The notes under the pieces are model-generated. The model saw nothing but the letters and a program-made list of their open reading frames with translations, was not told where the DNA came from and did not search any database. A program made the translations under genes and the position numbers. From Synchiropus splendidus (lineage: Eukaryota > Chordata > Actinopteri > Syngnathiformes > Callionymidae), in NCBI RefSeq assembly GCF_027744825.2, contig NC_071342.1:14837501-14901500 (forward strand): DNA of 64,000 nt. Reading direction: 5' to 3'. This document shows positions 1-20,437 of the stretch, piece after piece; position 1 is the first letter of the stretch, and each line of letters starts with the position of its first letter.

Positions 1-166
1 GCCGGAGACCAGGGGAGGCGCCGGCTTGAGAGCAGCGCCGGAGACCACGGGAGACGCCGGCTTGAGAGCTGCGCCGGAGACCACGGGAGACGCCGGCTTG
101 AGAGCTGCGCCGGAGACCACGGGAGGAGGCGGCTTGAGAGCCGCGCCGGTGTCCACGGGAGGCGAA
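1..166. repeat. 36-bp minisatellite inside the retrotransposon
   Basis: Four consecutive 36-bp units (23-58, 59-94, 95-130, 131-166), each starting ggcttgagag, with a partial copy at 1-22. The units are nearly identical, and divergence increases toward the right. 36 bp is a multiple of three, so frame is kept in either direction. On the plus strand the units read as a repeating 12-residue peptide, which is probably not translated. Confidence 0.85.
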
Positions 167-184
167 GACGGGGAAACACAAGAG

Positions 185-415
185 TCAGGAAAAAAAAAAA
201 TGACGGGCAGGAACCGACAGAATTGGCTCCGACGGAAGAGCAGAAGAAGCAAGTGGAACACCGGACAGAGCAGAGCGGGAGGAAAGCCGCGTGACCGCCT
301 CAGACATGGAGTCCAACATCTCAAAAATGGACAGAGTCATCCTCTCCATATTACCTATACTGGTGGCCTGAGCGTCTAGTTCCTCCTGCCAGCCTTTCAC
401 CACTGCTGGGTCCAT
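185..415 (-). pseudogene. gag-like N-terminal fragment of the LTR retrotransposon
   Basis: An open frame of 76 codons starts at the ATG at 415 (MDPAVVKGWQEELDAQ) and ends at a TGA at 187-185, just past a run of ten A (plus strand, 190-199). The early stop beside a homopolymer suggests a frameshifted, decayed gag, although the reading frame may simply continue differently outside the window. The N-terminus resembles gag polyproteins of fish Ty3/Gypsy elements. No zinc knuckle is reached. Confidence 0.5.
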
Positions 416-435
416 GTTAATGGCCAGATCGTTTC

Positions 436-1190
436 TGTCACAGGACGAAGGGACGAGGGAGCTAAAGCCACGTAGGAGGACGTGGTGTAGGACCCAAGTG
501 CAAGTGGTTATAGGCACAGGAGGCAGGAGGGAATTATAAATAATATTTAATAGTTAAACAAACTAAAATAGAACAGAAAGCGTCACCGAACCAGGAAGAA
601 ACAGAGCAAACGCAGAGTGTAAAAACAGTAATGAAACTAACAGAAGTGCACAAAAATTAGTAAAAAGTCAAAACAGAAAGCGTCACCGAACCGGGAGTTA
701 AAAGAACTTAAATCACAAATGAAACCGAGAATAAACTACAAAAGAAAACCAAGGAACACGCGGCAAATAGCAAGAAACCAAAAACACTAACTCAGGATAG
801 CAGGGTTAAACAATGTAACAAAAGAACTAGCAAGCGCACAGAAGTAAAAGCCGAACACAGGGAGAGCGACACAAGAACCGCAGAAGCCAAACACAGGGAG
901 AGACACGAGAACCGCAGAAGCCGAACACAGGGAGAGACGCGAGAACCGGGAGTTACCACAGGGGATCGAGAGGAGTCCAAAATCACAGGAATCACCACAG
1001 GGAACGTGGAGACACACAGGGACTAGGAGAAGTGGCAGGAAACAAAGACACAACGATCTGGCACACGTTGCTGGAGCCCAGGTGTTTTTGAAGACAGTAA
1101 TCAGGGTGTAATGGGCTCCAGCCGTGTGCCAAAGGAGCAGAGGGAGAGAAGCAAAACCAGGACTCTGAGCCTGGAACCGGAGCCATGACA
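436..1190 (-). repeat. Long terminal repeat of the Gypsy-like element
   Basis: About 755 bp bounded by TGTCATG (minus strand, at 1190) and TGTGACA (ending at 436). Inside are short direct repeats: the unit containing gccgaacacagggagag occurs three times with small changes between about 848 and 935 (period about 34 bp), and aacagaaagcgtcaccgaac occurs at about 570 and 674. The opposite LTR and the target-site duplication cannot be seen, so age and completeness cannot be judged. Confidence 0.65.
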
Positions 1191-2598
1191 GTTTGTCTGA
1201 TTAACCGTGGTCAGTTTCGCTGCATACATTTCTGCTGTAGCTCTCTCTTATTTTTGGTGGGAGTATTTATCTGCAGATGACCTATGGATGTCCTCCTTTC
1301 TATTAACCCCTGATTCTGCTCCATGTGAAGGATTATCCTCTTTAACCACCCTTTTCTCACACACTTCAAAAGCTTCTCTGGCAACTCGTATTTAGATAAT
1401 GATGGAATAATTGCTGTGCATGATTTGTACTGTACATTCATGTGCATGTCCATGGAACAGGCATTGTGATGTAACCTCTCGGACCCTAGTGGCACTTCTC
1501 TATCAGAGACCTGCACTCAGTCTCAGAAGTAGGCTTAACGCTAATCTCCTCACTCAGTGGTCTGAGAGTCTGTGAAGACATGGGAAAGTTAACGTCTTAA
1601 GTAAAGGCAGGTAAAGGAGACACTGCCAGATATTGGCGATCAGTGTGTGTCAGGTCACTGCGTCATGTTTTGTCACCAGGCGTATTGCTTCTTAATGAAA
1701 GCTAATGACAGTAGCTGTGTCCTCTTATTTGGTCAGCGCATAGTCTGTAGGTCTATTCCTGGTTCAGTTTGTCTTTGCTGTCTTCTTAATGTGATTTGCA
1801 CCTGTCTCCTCTTATGCAGCTTGTTACCATGAGCCTGAGCAGCTCTCAGGTGGGTTTTGTCAGCATGAAGACAAATAAGAAAGACACTGATGTGATTCCT
1901 CATTCAATCAATACCAGCTCACATACTGCATCCGCATCAAGCACACTTTCCAAATGTTGTAAAGGTCCCCCACAGTCATGTTCATCATGAGGTCTTTTGA
2001 CTCTGCATGCCCTTTGTTTGTTGTTGTTGACACCGTACTGGGTTTTTGGCGACTTGATTCTGCTTGTGCTTTAACTACAGTGTAATACGGTCATGTGACA
2101 TTTGTTATTAAAAGCAGCAACATTTATTTTGTGAGTTTACAGTCTACCCAGATGCAGTCCCTGAAATATTTTATTGCATTGAACTTTCCTCATTAAAAGT
2201 ACACAGGGCAATCAAAAAAATCTAGTAGCGTATAATCAGTGATTTTGGTGTTTTATAAGAGAGAACTTTCAGTGACCATTCCAGAGGAAAATATGTTCAT
2301 TACGTTACCAGCTAATATGCTGATAATAAACATAAGGATGGCAGTTTATTCATGATAATGTATGTTCCCTATTCTAAAGTGTAGCCAAAGCTTTCGGTTC
2401 GAGATAGTTACATATTTCTTCCCACAGTCCAAACAATGATTGGTGTCCGGTCCAGGGAGGCACCTACCGCTCATCCTGACTCCACAGATGAAAGCTGTCA
2501 ATCCAGGATCAAATGCCAAATATCAAATTGTCCTCGACCAGAGACCTCCAGAATGAAGTCTTCAGTGCACCGACGTTAACACTGACTTTTATTTGAAG
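1191..2598. other. Non-coding flank or intron upstream of the first visible ogdhl exon
   Basis: About 1.4 kb between the LTR and the first recognisable ogdhl exon. I looked on the plus strand for the preceding OGDHL exon, which would end in the family's ...TTIDKL segment, and did not find it. Only short chance frames are present. A degenerate SINE-like scrap may lie near 2440-2500. Most likely an ogdhl intron. Confidence 0.6.
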
Positions 2599-10385
<7,787 letters not shown>

Positions 10386-10479
10386 CTTATGAAACCGGGA
10401 TGGGGCAGTTCAGTTTTTGGGCAGTTTTTTTGTCTTCTTGAAGACCATGTTGTTACGATGACTTCCTAATCTTAAGCAG

Positions 10480-11070
10480 ATAGGTCTCAATTTGAGACGT
10501 CTCCCTTAGCAAAAACTTTTATACTTGAAGTTCATTTAATTGAGTATACTTGCTCTATAAGTGTACTCCAAACCATATACTTGTAGTGTTCTAGAAATTA
10601 TACAAATTTTATACTTCTTTGGACTAAATTGGAATATTTTGAGTCTAATAATGTATACTTTCAGGTATACTTACAGGTATACAAGAATTACACTACTAGT
10701 GTACTCTGTATATACACATTTATAATAATCAACGTGTATTTAAAGTCGCCACTTTTTATAGTCAAAAACTCTGTTGAACGCGTACATTATCCCATTGAGT
10801 ACACATTTACCTCTCAGGTGTGTACAGTTGGCCATACTTATACTTATCATCCTATTACATCTGCAACTAATGACTAAAGATGACAGTATATACCGCCTAT
10901 GTTGACAGCAGAGGGTTGCACACTCCCATGATCCTTTGCACAGTTTTCTTCGGGATCGCCTCAGTAATATACTTGAAAAAAGCAGTATATGAGTATAGGT
11001 ACAAGTATACTTCAGTGTGCTACTTATGTAGTATTTCAAATGTAGTATCTCAGTAGTAAACTTATAATTA
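10480..11070. repeat. Possible degenerate MITE-like element
   Basis: About 590 bp containing many copies, in both orientations, of TATACTT-type words (for example near 10550, 10655, 10670, 11005), plus the segment CCCATGATCCTTTGC near 10925. Clustering of self-complementary words suggests a foldback DNA transposon remnant. I could not define clean terminal inverted repeats or a target duplication. Confidence 0.3.
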
Positions 11071-14000
11071 TGCATAGGTTTAATTTAAAACTTTTTCTAT
11101 TTTTTTTTATTTCCCCATATTTTTGTATGAAATAACTTAGAGCTATTTCCTCATATTTTAGTATAAAATAACAATTCTCATACATTTGAATAAACGTCTT
11201 TTTGATAAGGGTGACATCTGAAAAGTCACTGTGGGTAGATGAAATAGTGCTGTTAGCGTCATCTGCTGCTGACCTTTAACGATCAGTGGACTGCAGCTAA
11301 ATAACAGAAGGTGACGTCGCTATTGTCGAGGGGTGAAGTCATGCATCAGAGAGCTGCTACTTTGCTTCTGTCTCATGGGGATGTCATGAGAGGGATGTCG
11401 TCTTCCACGACCATCATTAATCAGTTGAATTGAATGTGCTATGTAGTAATGACTGTTTAAGATGCACGTTTCATTTTCAGGATTTTAAAGTGAGGGCTGT
11501 GAAAGAAATGTCCAAATGGAGAATATAAAACTGAGAGGTGGCACAACTGCTCCTGAGCACTTCAGTAGGTTTTGGTTTGGAGTTCCTCTCTGCCGGTGAA
11601 TGAGTCAGTGTTTACTGTCACACTTCACTAAATCAGATGACGTGAGCCAGCTGGCACAGAGACTCCCGCCGCCGTTCATATTTTGGGCATAAGGCGCCGA
11701 TTCGTCTTTGGAGATTGAGAACAACACTTGGACACGGCAAAGCTTTGGATTCATCCCGGGGAATGTTGAAGCTTCTTTGTAATGAATTCCCTCGACGATT
11801 GAGTAATCTTTTAAGAAATGCTGTCAGTAGTCTCCCCTCCTTCTCCCCACTTTATGTCTTACCTTTTGCACTTGCATCCCGGCGATTGAAAGAGAATTCA
11901 AATACAGTTTTAATAAAACTGAATAATATGAATATGGAGCAGATTGACTTATGAATTTCAGCATTAGGTGATAATGTTGAGCTGAGCTTTGTTGTGCATG
12001 AATTGGATTTTAAATATACAGCAATGGACTGAGCTTTGAACACGCGGGGTATAAACGTTTCTGTTGTGCATAGAAAGTTCAACTGGGCTCAAATTTGTAG
12101 TTTTTTTCAGTGTCAGGTAGTTCTTCTGTGCAGACATCTTGAGCAAAAAACCTTCAAGCATAATATATATTGTGAAATGTCCACAAGGTATCTTGATGTT
12201 TTTTTGGAATCCTCCATGTACAGTACTTTTTGTTATGCCAACTCTTCACAAGGTTCAAAACAAACCTTTTTAATTGTGAGCAAATTTATGCAAGAGCAGA
12301 GTGAAGAACAAGAAGAAAAAAAGACTTCTGAGATTTAAGTGAGAACTATGAGATTAAATAATAATAATAATAATTCAGAATTATGAGATGAAAGTGAGTT
12401 TTGAGATTAAATTAAGAATTACCGTATAATAGTCAGACTTTAAAGTGTGGCCACCTTTTTTTATTGGCCCTAACCCTCTTCCCTCCTACGAACCGGAGAG
12501 AGAGAGTTAACTTGAAAATAGTTAAGTTGTTTAAATTTAGCTTTTGGTCCACTCCATATGTGGACTGGTTCATTGGACTGGACATGGACTCCGTTGTATA
12601 AAAGTCAACTATACAAATGTGTTAGTTATCACAAACAAATTCAGATACAGATACCAATTCAGTTGCTAAGTTTTAATTTGTTTAAAATAATGCTTATCAC
12701 GGTTCTCAATGTATTCAAGATTTTCTTTATCATAAAAAGTTAAAGAAGAAGCCATATAAGCACAATAATGATGTTTTCATTTGTACTACATCCTTTAATT
12801 TGAAGTTTTGTATGCTTGGCACTTGATGTCTTTGTTTTGAAGTACAGTATTTCCAACACCTGTGATGACATCTTTGTTTAGTGTTTTCCAGCAGATCAGA
12901 GGAGACAATAGTGGAATAGACAGAAGCCCAAGCCGAGTGATAACTGCTCCATTGTGGGTGCAAATGAGAGTCTGCTAAATTTGCCAGATTATTTGAGCTG
13001 CGGAGCGACGTCTTCAACCTGCCAACTCGCAAGTGATAAGTTAAGTGATGATTTAAATCTATACATATAAATAAGAAATATGTCTAACATATTAATAGCA
13101 CTTTTACATGCCACTCATGTTATCAATGACCATGGTACTATATCGTGAATGTGAAATGAATTACTTCTGTCTTCCATTAATATGAAAGCAAAAATGTCAA
13201 AAAATGTTGTCCTTATATTCATATTTATTACACCTTTCAGATTATTTTTTTCACATTGAAAACACCTCTCTTATGATATACATTCACGCTTAGCTGTATG
13301 ATGCAAAAATAAAAAACAAATACTCTGCATAATCATTTACAAATACATGTCATTTATGAAATTTAAATCAAATAAATATGTTTCTCTTTACTCATTCTAC
13401 TAGTGTGTGCAATGATAGTCGACAGAAATACACTTTGGGAACAGATGATTCAGGAAGAGGTGGGTTTAAGACGTCGCATCATCTATCTCTGATAGCAGCG
13501 TGCAATTTACATGTTGACACATCACGAGAGTATCTGTCACTCATCATCATAGTCACATGACACCTACTTTACCCTGGTTGACAGGCACACGGGTAACAAG
13601 TGTGTGTCTGTCACTGGAAGCAAACGAGAACACACTGACCACGGCCAGATAAACAAATCAAAGCCTGATACATTTCTATTTGGTGCAAAATAACAATGAC
13701 TTCTACAGTACAGTACAGTTTGCTCTTCTGGTGACACAGGTGACACGGTTGTATCTCCCTGAAGCACCTGAAAATTAGAAAACACTACAATAACACGTCA
13801 AATTACCGTCTGGTTCATTTTAGGGCCCTCTGCAGGTGAATAAGCAAAAAAACACACAAAAACATTGATACACACTGGTTGTTACACGACACTTCAGTTA
13901 TCAGGTGACGTAGGTGGCTTTGGTTTTAATATAGATTTTAAAACATCCACAAGAATTAATCTGGCATCTAACCTAGTAATGACGCATAATTTTGTCTTGC

Positions 14001-14224
14001 TCATGTTGAATGTAGCTTAATAGATGCGTCCATTGTTGCATAGCTTAGTTAGGATTTCTTCCACAGCTTCTTTCCTATCATTTAAACTTTGATCCCATAA
14101 TAAGGTTTTCATTTTGTCACTCATCACTACTTCTCTTCTTATTTCTCACTGTTCCCTGAAATTGAACTATTTAATTTTCATAATCCATCTCATCATACTC
14201 TGCAGTGAAACTGTTCCTTGGGAT

Positions 14225-14230
14225 TTTATT
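14225..14230 (-). terminator. Polyadenylation signal for chat
   Basis: AATAAA on the minus strand (tttatt on plus), about 53 nt beyond the chat stop codon at 14283. It would give a very short 3' UTR; other signals farther downstream may be used. Confidence 0.45.
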
Positions 14231-14282
14231 TCTGCTCCATCCACTTCAGGTTCTTACCAGACTTTGAAAAACATTCCTACTC

Positions 14283-17200
14283 CTATATTTCATTTCCGTT
14301 TTTCCATGCTTGGATGCCTCCCTTTGTCAAGTTTGTTTGTGTGTGAGCTTCCACTTGAGTCTGGTCTGGAGTCCTCATCAGGACTTGTGGCGGCGTCTGC
14401 AGGTTCTTGGTGGGATTAGACGGCTGTGCTTTGCTCTGCCACTTCCTGCCCGTTTGTGTGTGGCTCTCCAGCGTCTGAGCTGGTCTCTGCTTGGCTGGAC
14501 TGGAGATGGTGTTGTATTTATCACATAAATCCCTCATATCCCTCAGCCCCTGCACCAGACACTTGACAAACTCGGCTGAACATGTCTCCGGACTCTCGCG
14601 GAAGCTCGACACGCAGAAGATAATGTGGTCTGCCTGGGGGTTGTAGCACGCTCCGTATCCATTCGGCACCACAGGTCCGTAACAGCAGAACATCTCGACT
14701 GTAGTGGGGACCTGCGAGAGTCGTGAGATGCTCCATCAGGCTGTTGAGATTAGCACGCAACAGATTCATACCTGGCTTGTGGAGAGGATGAACTGATTAC
14801 TGATCCGATAGGCTTCGTCTGCAAACATCTCTGGCTTCTCCATCTTGAGCTCTGCAGCAAGTTCACGCAATCCCAGTAGATGATTATCAATCGCCATCCC
14901 GGTGATGGCCTGAAATGAAGTGAATCATTTCGGTGCTCTATTGAGTTTGCTCAACCACAGATGCTTGCTGGTTTGATGGCACTCGTATTAGACGTGAAAA
15001 CAAAATCTCATCTTGGTGAAGGGAAAGATTCACACACGCTTCTGCACACAACTCAATTTTGTTAAAGGTTCAGTTCGTATGATGTCATCAAAACCACATC
15101 ATTGGAAATGACAGTAATAGTGGGGTCTCTCACCAGAATAGTGTACTTGGTTTGAGCTGTGATGGCGCCTTTTAGCTTCTCCATCTTCTCTGTGCCCTGT
15201 TAAGTCACAGTCTACATTTACACAAATGAAAACTGCAAACTCTGTTTAAGATCACTTGACACCGTACACATGCTCCTAATTTCTCGCCACTCATCGCTCT
15301 GACAAAGTCCAAGGCTTCTGGTGTGGCAGACCGGATGTTGTCCACTCTGCCTTGCTTAAATCTTCTGATAGAGGCGCTCTCGTAGGTGGAAACTGGCCTC
15401 CCATGACATCTAGAGGGACGAAGGTGGAATGGTTTTTCTGCTAGTGCAGTTGGTTGCACCGCAGCTTTCTTCTTACCTGTAGTAAGCCAGCTGAAGAGCC
15501 ACCTGCATGTAGGCATCTGGACTCATCTTCTGCTTCTTGATGAACTCCTTGCCATAGTCGCAGAACTTATAGACGTTCATGTCCAGATTCTTAACCAGCC
15601 TGGCCAGAGAGGGCAAAAGCTCATGGGCATTTTGATTCCACAAGTTGAATGTTGACCCCATTATACTATATTATTCTAAGTATTTCTAAGTCATACCTCT
15701 GAAGTTTTTCAGCTGAGGAGTTGAGAAGTTTGTGAATTTCTGGTGTGCACTTCCAGCGAAGTCTCCTCGGTGCTGGGAGTTCACTCACACTTGCTGCCCT
15801 GACCAGCTTCGACGGGCTGCCAATCCTAGGATGCAGAATAAACCTATGTGACAGGTGTCTTCAGCAATTCATGTATTTCCAGTGTTATGCTCTTACATGT
15901 ATTTGAGCAGATACTCTGTACACTGCACCAGGACGATTCCTTCGAACGGCGAATGTTCACAAACGACTCCGCAGCAGCCACCTGCTCCTACGACTAACTG
16001 ACACAGTCACGCTATTTTCAGAGGGAAAGTCTAGATCACATACTGTGCTAAAACACAAGGCTGAGTTCAATCCCGGCTTCTGGAAAAGTATCTGTATTTA
16101 TGTATCAATAAGCATGGAATCATTTGAGCTGCTAGAAATGTCTTTCTTTCCTGCGTGAATACTGCCAGTCTTAATCTTAAGGATAATTTTCAGCACATTA
16201 AGTTCTTAATGTACCAGATGTATTTGCGCGACCATATGGCTGCAGGCACAACAACATCCCCAAATGTTCCCCTTCACAAAGTTGGTCTAGTTTATCTGGA
16301 TACAGTATAGACAGTTCAGATCACTATTCCTATTGTGTTTGTCTCTTAAGACCAGCACCAGATTGGCCCCCTCACCTGCATGGGCTTGTCGTACCAGCGG
16401 TTACCCCCATTTTTGGCAACTCCACCTCCATGCAGCATCATCGTAGCCCGCGTGGTCTCGCTAAGCTCCGCCCCACAGGAGTCATCCAGACACACCAAAC
16501 ACAGACAACGCTCGATCATGTCCAAGGAGTCCCTGTTGGTCGACTCTGAGGCAGGAAATAAGAAAACAATCAATGGAATATGAACCGCTAGACCCCATCA
16601 TTCGAGCTCACCTCTCATAAGCACGCTGCGCGACACGGCCCACTCTGTCCGGCCGTCTGAGGTGAGGAGGCCGACAGGTGGCTGCTTTTCCTCGTCGCCG
16701 TCTGCCATCTTGGTGATTCTCTGAAGCTGAGTCAGCAGGTCTCTTTCGTTGAGTCGCCGAAAGTTGATTACCACATCCAGCACGAAAAACTGCCCATCAA
16801 ACACAAGTTGATTGAATAGATGGTCTCATTTTCTCTTTAAATTTGTTAACATTGTGAACAAGAGTACAACTAAAAGCAAATTTTAGCATTTTGTTCGCAT
16901 GATTTTGTTTTACTTTTATTTATTTTTGCTTAAAAAGGCAATCTAATGTAATCTAATATAATATAATATAATATAACTGTCGACGGTTTCATCTGAACAG
17001 CAAACATACTCCAGCTAATTAACTTAACGGAGAGCTGGTGTCAATTTTCCACTGGTGTTAATTACTCAAGTTAATATCTTATTGCCGTGCGTGACACACA
17101 GGAGTGATGATCTATTCGTCCGTAATAGCAGCCCCATATGTATCACTGCAGATCAAGTTGATATTGTTGACGTGCCATTAGCTTGTCTGACTTCATCCAT

Positions 17201-20200
17201 CCCTGTTTGGCTCATTAGATGGACATGAACACTGTTACTCCGTCAGAATAATACACTAAAACAGGAGAGTTCACCACTGATCTGAGTCACATGAGATCAT
17301 TTATGAAAATTCACTCTCACGGTGAACTATACAGACATTCCCGTTTATGATGAAGCTGACTTCGTCACATGACTGATAAGACTCTGCATTGTTCTGTCAG
17401 CGTGTCTGACCTGGTTTCGACAAGCGACGATGATGTGTTCTGGTTCTGGCATCACGCTACTCTCTTGGGCCACAAGCGTGTCTCTCTGGTGTCCTGGGAG
17501 TCGGTAGGACGTGAAGAGGCGGTAGTACTGCTCCATGCAGAGGGGAGTTCCTGCCAGCTGACCCCGAGCGTAGTCCACTGGCAGCGCATGTCTACCGAGA
17601 CACAAAGATGTAGTTTAATTTTTAGTCTGTTGAGTATGACGCAGGAAGACCCAGTGATATGACATGAGTTAGTCTCTTTCATTGTCTACCTGCAGGACAT
17701 TTGGAACCTGAAAAATACTTGCTCTACTTTGAGTATCTGAGAGATGACTTAGCTCCATAAGCCTAGCTCAGACTTGAAAATATTTGCTCTACCCCCAGGG
17801 GCCAGCAATTAAATTCCCTGAGGGGCCACATTCACACCAGAAGACAGAAGGACGCTTTTTTTTTTTTGTGAGTAAAGCATTACCAAACAAGGTAAAATTA
17901 AAAGGATTTAATGATATATACTTTAGCTTACATACATTTAATCGTCAATACAGATCATGCAGAATTGTGGTTGAAGCATATAAGATATGAAGCCTTTTTA
18001 TTCCTATTTATTGTATGTATTCTATGTATATTATATTTTAGGTACTGTTCATTTGTTAGTACTTTTATTAATTTACTCTTATTAATTTAATATTTCAACA
18101 TAATAGTAAGTAGATCTGAGGGAAGCAAAAATACACTCATGAGTTATTTTAGGTCTATAGAAGACCTAAAAATAACAATGAGCAATTTTTGCTCAGACCT
18201 CATGAGGACTGGTAATAAAGGCAAGGGGCTGCTAGTGGCCCCCGGGCCGTACTTTGCCCAGGTCTTCCCAAACCTAATTAATCTGACCTATTGCTGGGAA
18301 TAGATTTCACAAACACAACTGACTTGATCATTAACTACCCACCCATTAGTAATACTGTATACTGTGCATTTAGCGGTCATCAGTTATTGATGATCATAAG
18401 TGCAGTGTGAATGTGTACTACAATGTAATAGTTCATAATTGAAACCAATAAATAGGGTAACTACAGTGGAGGCATAATACATGAATGTATGGATTTAAAA
18501 TTCATTCATGAATTACATATAGTTTCAAAGCTGCAGGGAGCTGCCATTGATGTTCTGTACTGGTCGATGAATGTTGCCAGCACCCACCAAAGGAGGCAAG
18601 TGAAGAGGTGCATTAGTAACACAACATTCAAGCCATACTGTGCCATACTCTTCAAAACCCCCCATTATAAAGGACATCTAATTTAATCTAAAGTTTGGTG
18701 TCACCTGGGGAACGTACAGTCATTTTCGCCGATGTGTCTATCAAACTCAGTTCCTTCTTTTTCAGGATCAGCTGCTCTAGCTTTAATGAACTGTAGCATG
18801 CATGTTTGATGGACTCACTTCCTGGTATGAGGTTAGAGTTATGTATGACAACTGACTAATTTATATTGTGTACTTACGCGTCCAGAAGAGTCTTGTACTC
18901 CAACACACCAGAGATCAGGTGAGCAGCAAACCTGGGAGAGTAAAGCAGGCCATAATCCAAAGCATCCAGGAGCTGCTTCAACAGTTCTGCAGGAGCCTTT
19001 GGTATTTCTAATTGATCGTGGTTAAGAAGCGCCTGCGATCACTTGGGTCGAACGTGCAGTCATAGATGCTGGTTAACCCTCTCACCAGAGTCCCGACCTC
19101 TTATCCGTCTACGTAATGACCTCATACGTCATGGTGTGGTGGAAGGAAGTCCAGTCATAGTAATTGATAAGTTCCACCTCCAGAGGGTTTGTGTTGGTCA
19201 TCAGTTACCTAAACGCTGCTGTCTATTGATCAACATCTGAAACAAAAGATCCAGGTTAACGGCTTTTGTCTCTTGCCTCAAGGAATCGATGGGCGCTTTG
19301 AAGTTCTGCAGCGGGAAAACCATGGCCGGGCTGGAGTTGACGGGCAGTGCCAGTCTGTTGTTGAGGTACATGTCGTTCAACCAGTAGTCGTACACCTGTG
19401 GAGCAGCACATGACAGGGCTCTGACATGCTGCATGGTCACAAATGTAACGTCTGAGCTTCTGTGACCCTGTAAACCACGTCTTTTGCTTCAGACTTGTTC
19501 CCTAGATGTTTCACAGCCAGAGTGGAGCAAAAATATCTCCTTCTCATCAGCCCAGTGGGATTTTGGAAGTGTCTTTTAAAGATGTTTTCTAAGGACAGAG
19601 ATGAGGATCAGCACCTCTAACTCTGAGACTGTTGAGGATGGTTTATTTAAGTGAGAAATCAGTTCTAATTTAAAAATCTGGAACATAAATATGGATGTTT
19701 CTAAAGTGCAAATCTGCCGTTAAACGAAGACAGTGGCCTTCATTATTAGTTACATCTCAAGTTCTCACTTTAAAGTCAGAATTCTAAGATTAACGTCAGA
19801 ATTCTGCCAATTATTTTTTTTCTTCACTGGCCCTAATCCTCTTCCGTATCAAAGTCTGACAAAGGTGTGACTGGGACTTACATAGGAGCTGGAGCTGTTT
19901 CACATTGACACAAGCGTTCTGGAAAGACCATGGTAAATCTGAGCACTGGAATGAACCAATGGTTGTGGTCTATGTCTAAATATTTTACCCAATTTGCTTT
20001 GCTCTCTCTCTTCTCTTTCAGCTTGTTCTGCAGAAGCTCCCCGACTCCTCCTGGTGCTGCAAACTGCTTCACTGCTTTCTGGGTTTTGGAGAACTGCTCC
20101 TCTGTCAGCAGGTGTTTCATGCTCCTCAGGTACAGGTCCAGTGTGTCTGCCAGGTCCGGCAGCGGAAGCTTGGGCAGGCTCTGGACAGATATTCATGAAA

Positions 20201-20437
20201 CACATCCTAGTACACTGTTGAGAGTGTTTTGTGAAGAGGCTAGTATTCATGCATTGTAGAATAAACCCAACAGATGTGGCACTTTTTTAACTTGAAATAG
20301 AGAGGAATATTTATCTAATATATATATAATAACTAGTAGACAAGTAGTCCACTCTGATAAGTTGGATAAATAGTTATCATGAAAATGATATTTACGTCTC
20401 CATCTCCTGAACCTGTGGAGGGCTCTGTGCCGAGCAT
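14283..20437 (-). CDS. chat: Choline O-acetyltransferase, 14 coding exons
   Basis: Makes acetylcholine from choline and acetyl-CoA in cholinergic neurons; carnitine/choline acyltransferase family. Exons in order of translation: 20437-20396, 20180-19989, 19395-19277, 18931-18878, 17591-17411, 16789-16612, 16545-16376, 15997-15897, 15825-15697, 15599-15477, 15409-15268, 15196-15134, 14909-14772, 14711-14283. They total 2061 nt, 686 residues. The first exon encodes [14 protein letters not shown] with a good Kozak A at -3, and the frame then runs [10 protein letters not shown] as in vertebrate ChAT. Visible family segments include [62 protein letters not shown] and [20 protein letters not shown]. 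The catalytic histidine is in CEHSPFEG, about residue 327. The intron after ...IDSLR (exon ending at 19277) has a GC donor, AG|GCAAGA. All other introns are GT-AG. The C-terminal tail of about 70 residues is low-complexity. Same strand as slc18a3 upstream; convergent with ogdhl. Confidence 0.95.
17592..18877 (-). other. chat intron, 1.3 kb, holding an hAT-like remnant
   Basis: Intron between the exon ending KTLLDA and the exon starting [10 protein letters not shown]. The middle (about 17796-18262) looks like a decayed transposon, listed separately. The rest is AT-rich with no supported coding sequence. Confidence 0.55.
17796..18262. mobile_element. hAT-like non-autonomous DNA transposon remnant
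   Basis: The left part contains caggggccagcaattaaatt followed by a ggggccacattcacacc segment. The right part contains tggcccccgggccgtacttt then gcccaggtct. The GGCCCCCGGGCCGTACTTTGCCCA style is common at ends of short hAT-derived repeats in vertebrates. AT-rich interior with no coding capacity. The two ends do not match well as inverted repeats, so borders are approximate. Confidence 0.4.

Larger units (their letters stand above)
1..1190 (-). mobile_element. Ty3/Gypsy-type LTR retrotransposon, 5' part (LTR plus start of gag), running off the left edge
   Basis: Read on the minus strand, an LTR-like block runs from 1190 down to 436. It begins TGTCATG and ends TGTGACA, the TG...CA termini expected of an LTR. 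A short leader follows, then an ATG at 415-413 opening a gag-like frame that starts MDPAVVKGW. LTR, leader and a gag frame starting MDPA are typical of fish Gypsy elements. No protease, polymerase or integrase is visible, because the rest of the element lies left of the window. The insertion sits upstream of the first visible ogdhl exon and is probably intronic to it. Assignment to Gypsy rather than another LTR family rests on the gag start and the LTR ends and is an inference. Confidence 0.7.
10386..14282. other. Intergenic region between the convergent 3' ends of ogdhl and chat
   Basis: About 3.9 kb with no supported gene. The left part should hold the ogdhl 3' UTR; an AATAAA lies at 11189-11194. 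A stretch at about 10480-11070 is rich in short TATACTT/AAGTATA inverted motifs. A small (AAT)n run lies at about 12356-12374. The rest is AT-rich unique sequence with only short chance frames. In human the small gene C10orf53 lies near CHAT; I could not recognise an equivalent here. Confidence 0.55.

Noticed and set aside
1191..2598. Missing upstream ogdhl exons in this stretch
   Set aside because: No frame resembling the preceding OGDHL exon was found, so the exons are taken to lie left of the window rather than being lost.
11715..13785. Open frames that might represent a C10orf53-like gene between ogdhl and chat
   Set aside because: All are short, AT-rich and without recognisable similarity or splice continuity.
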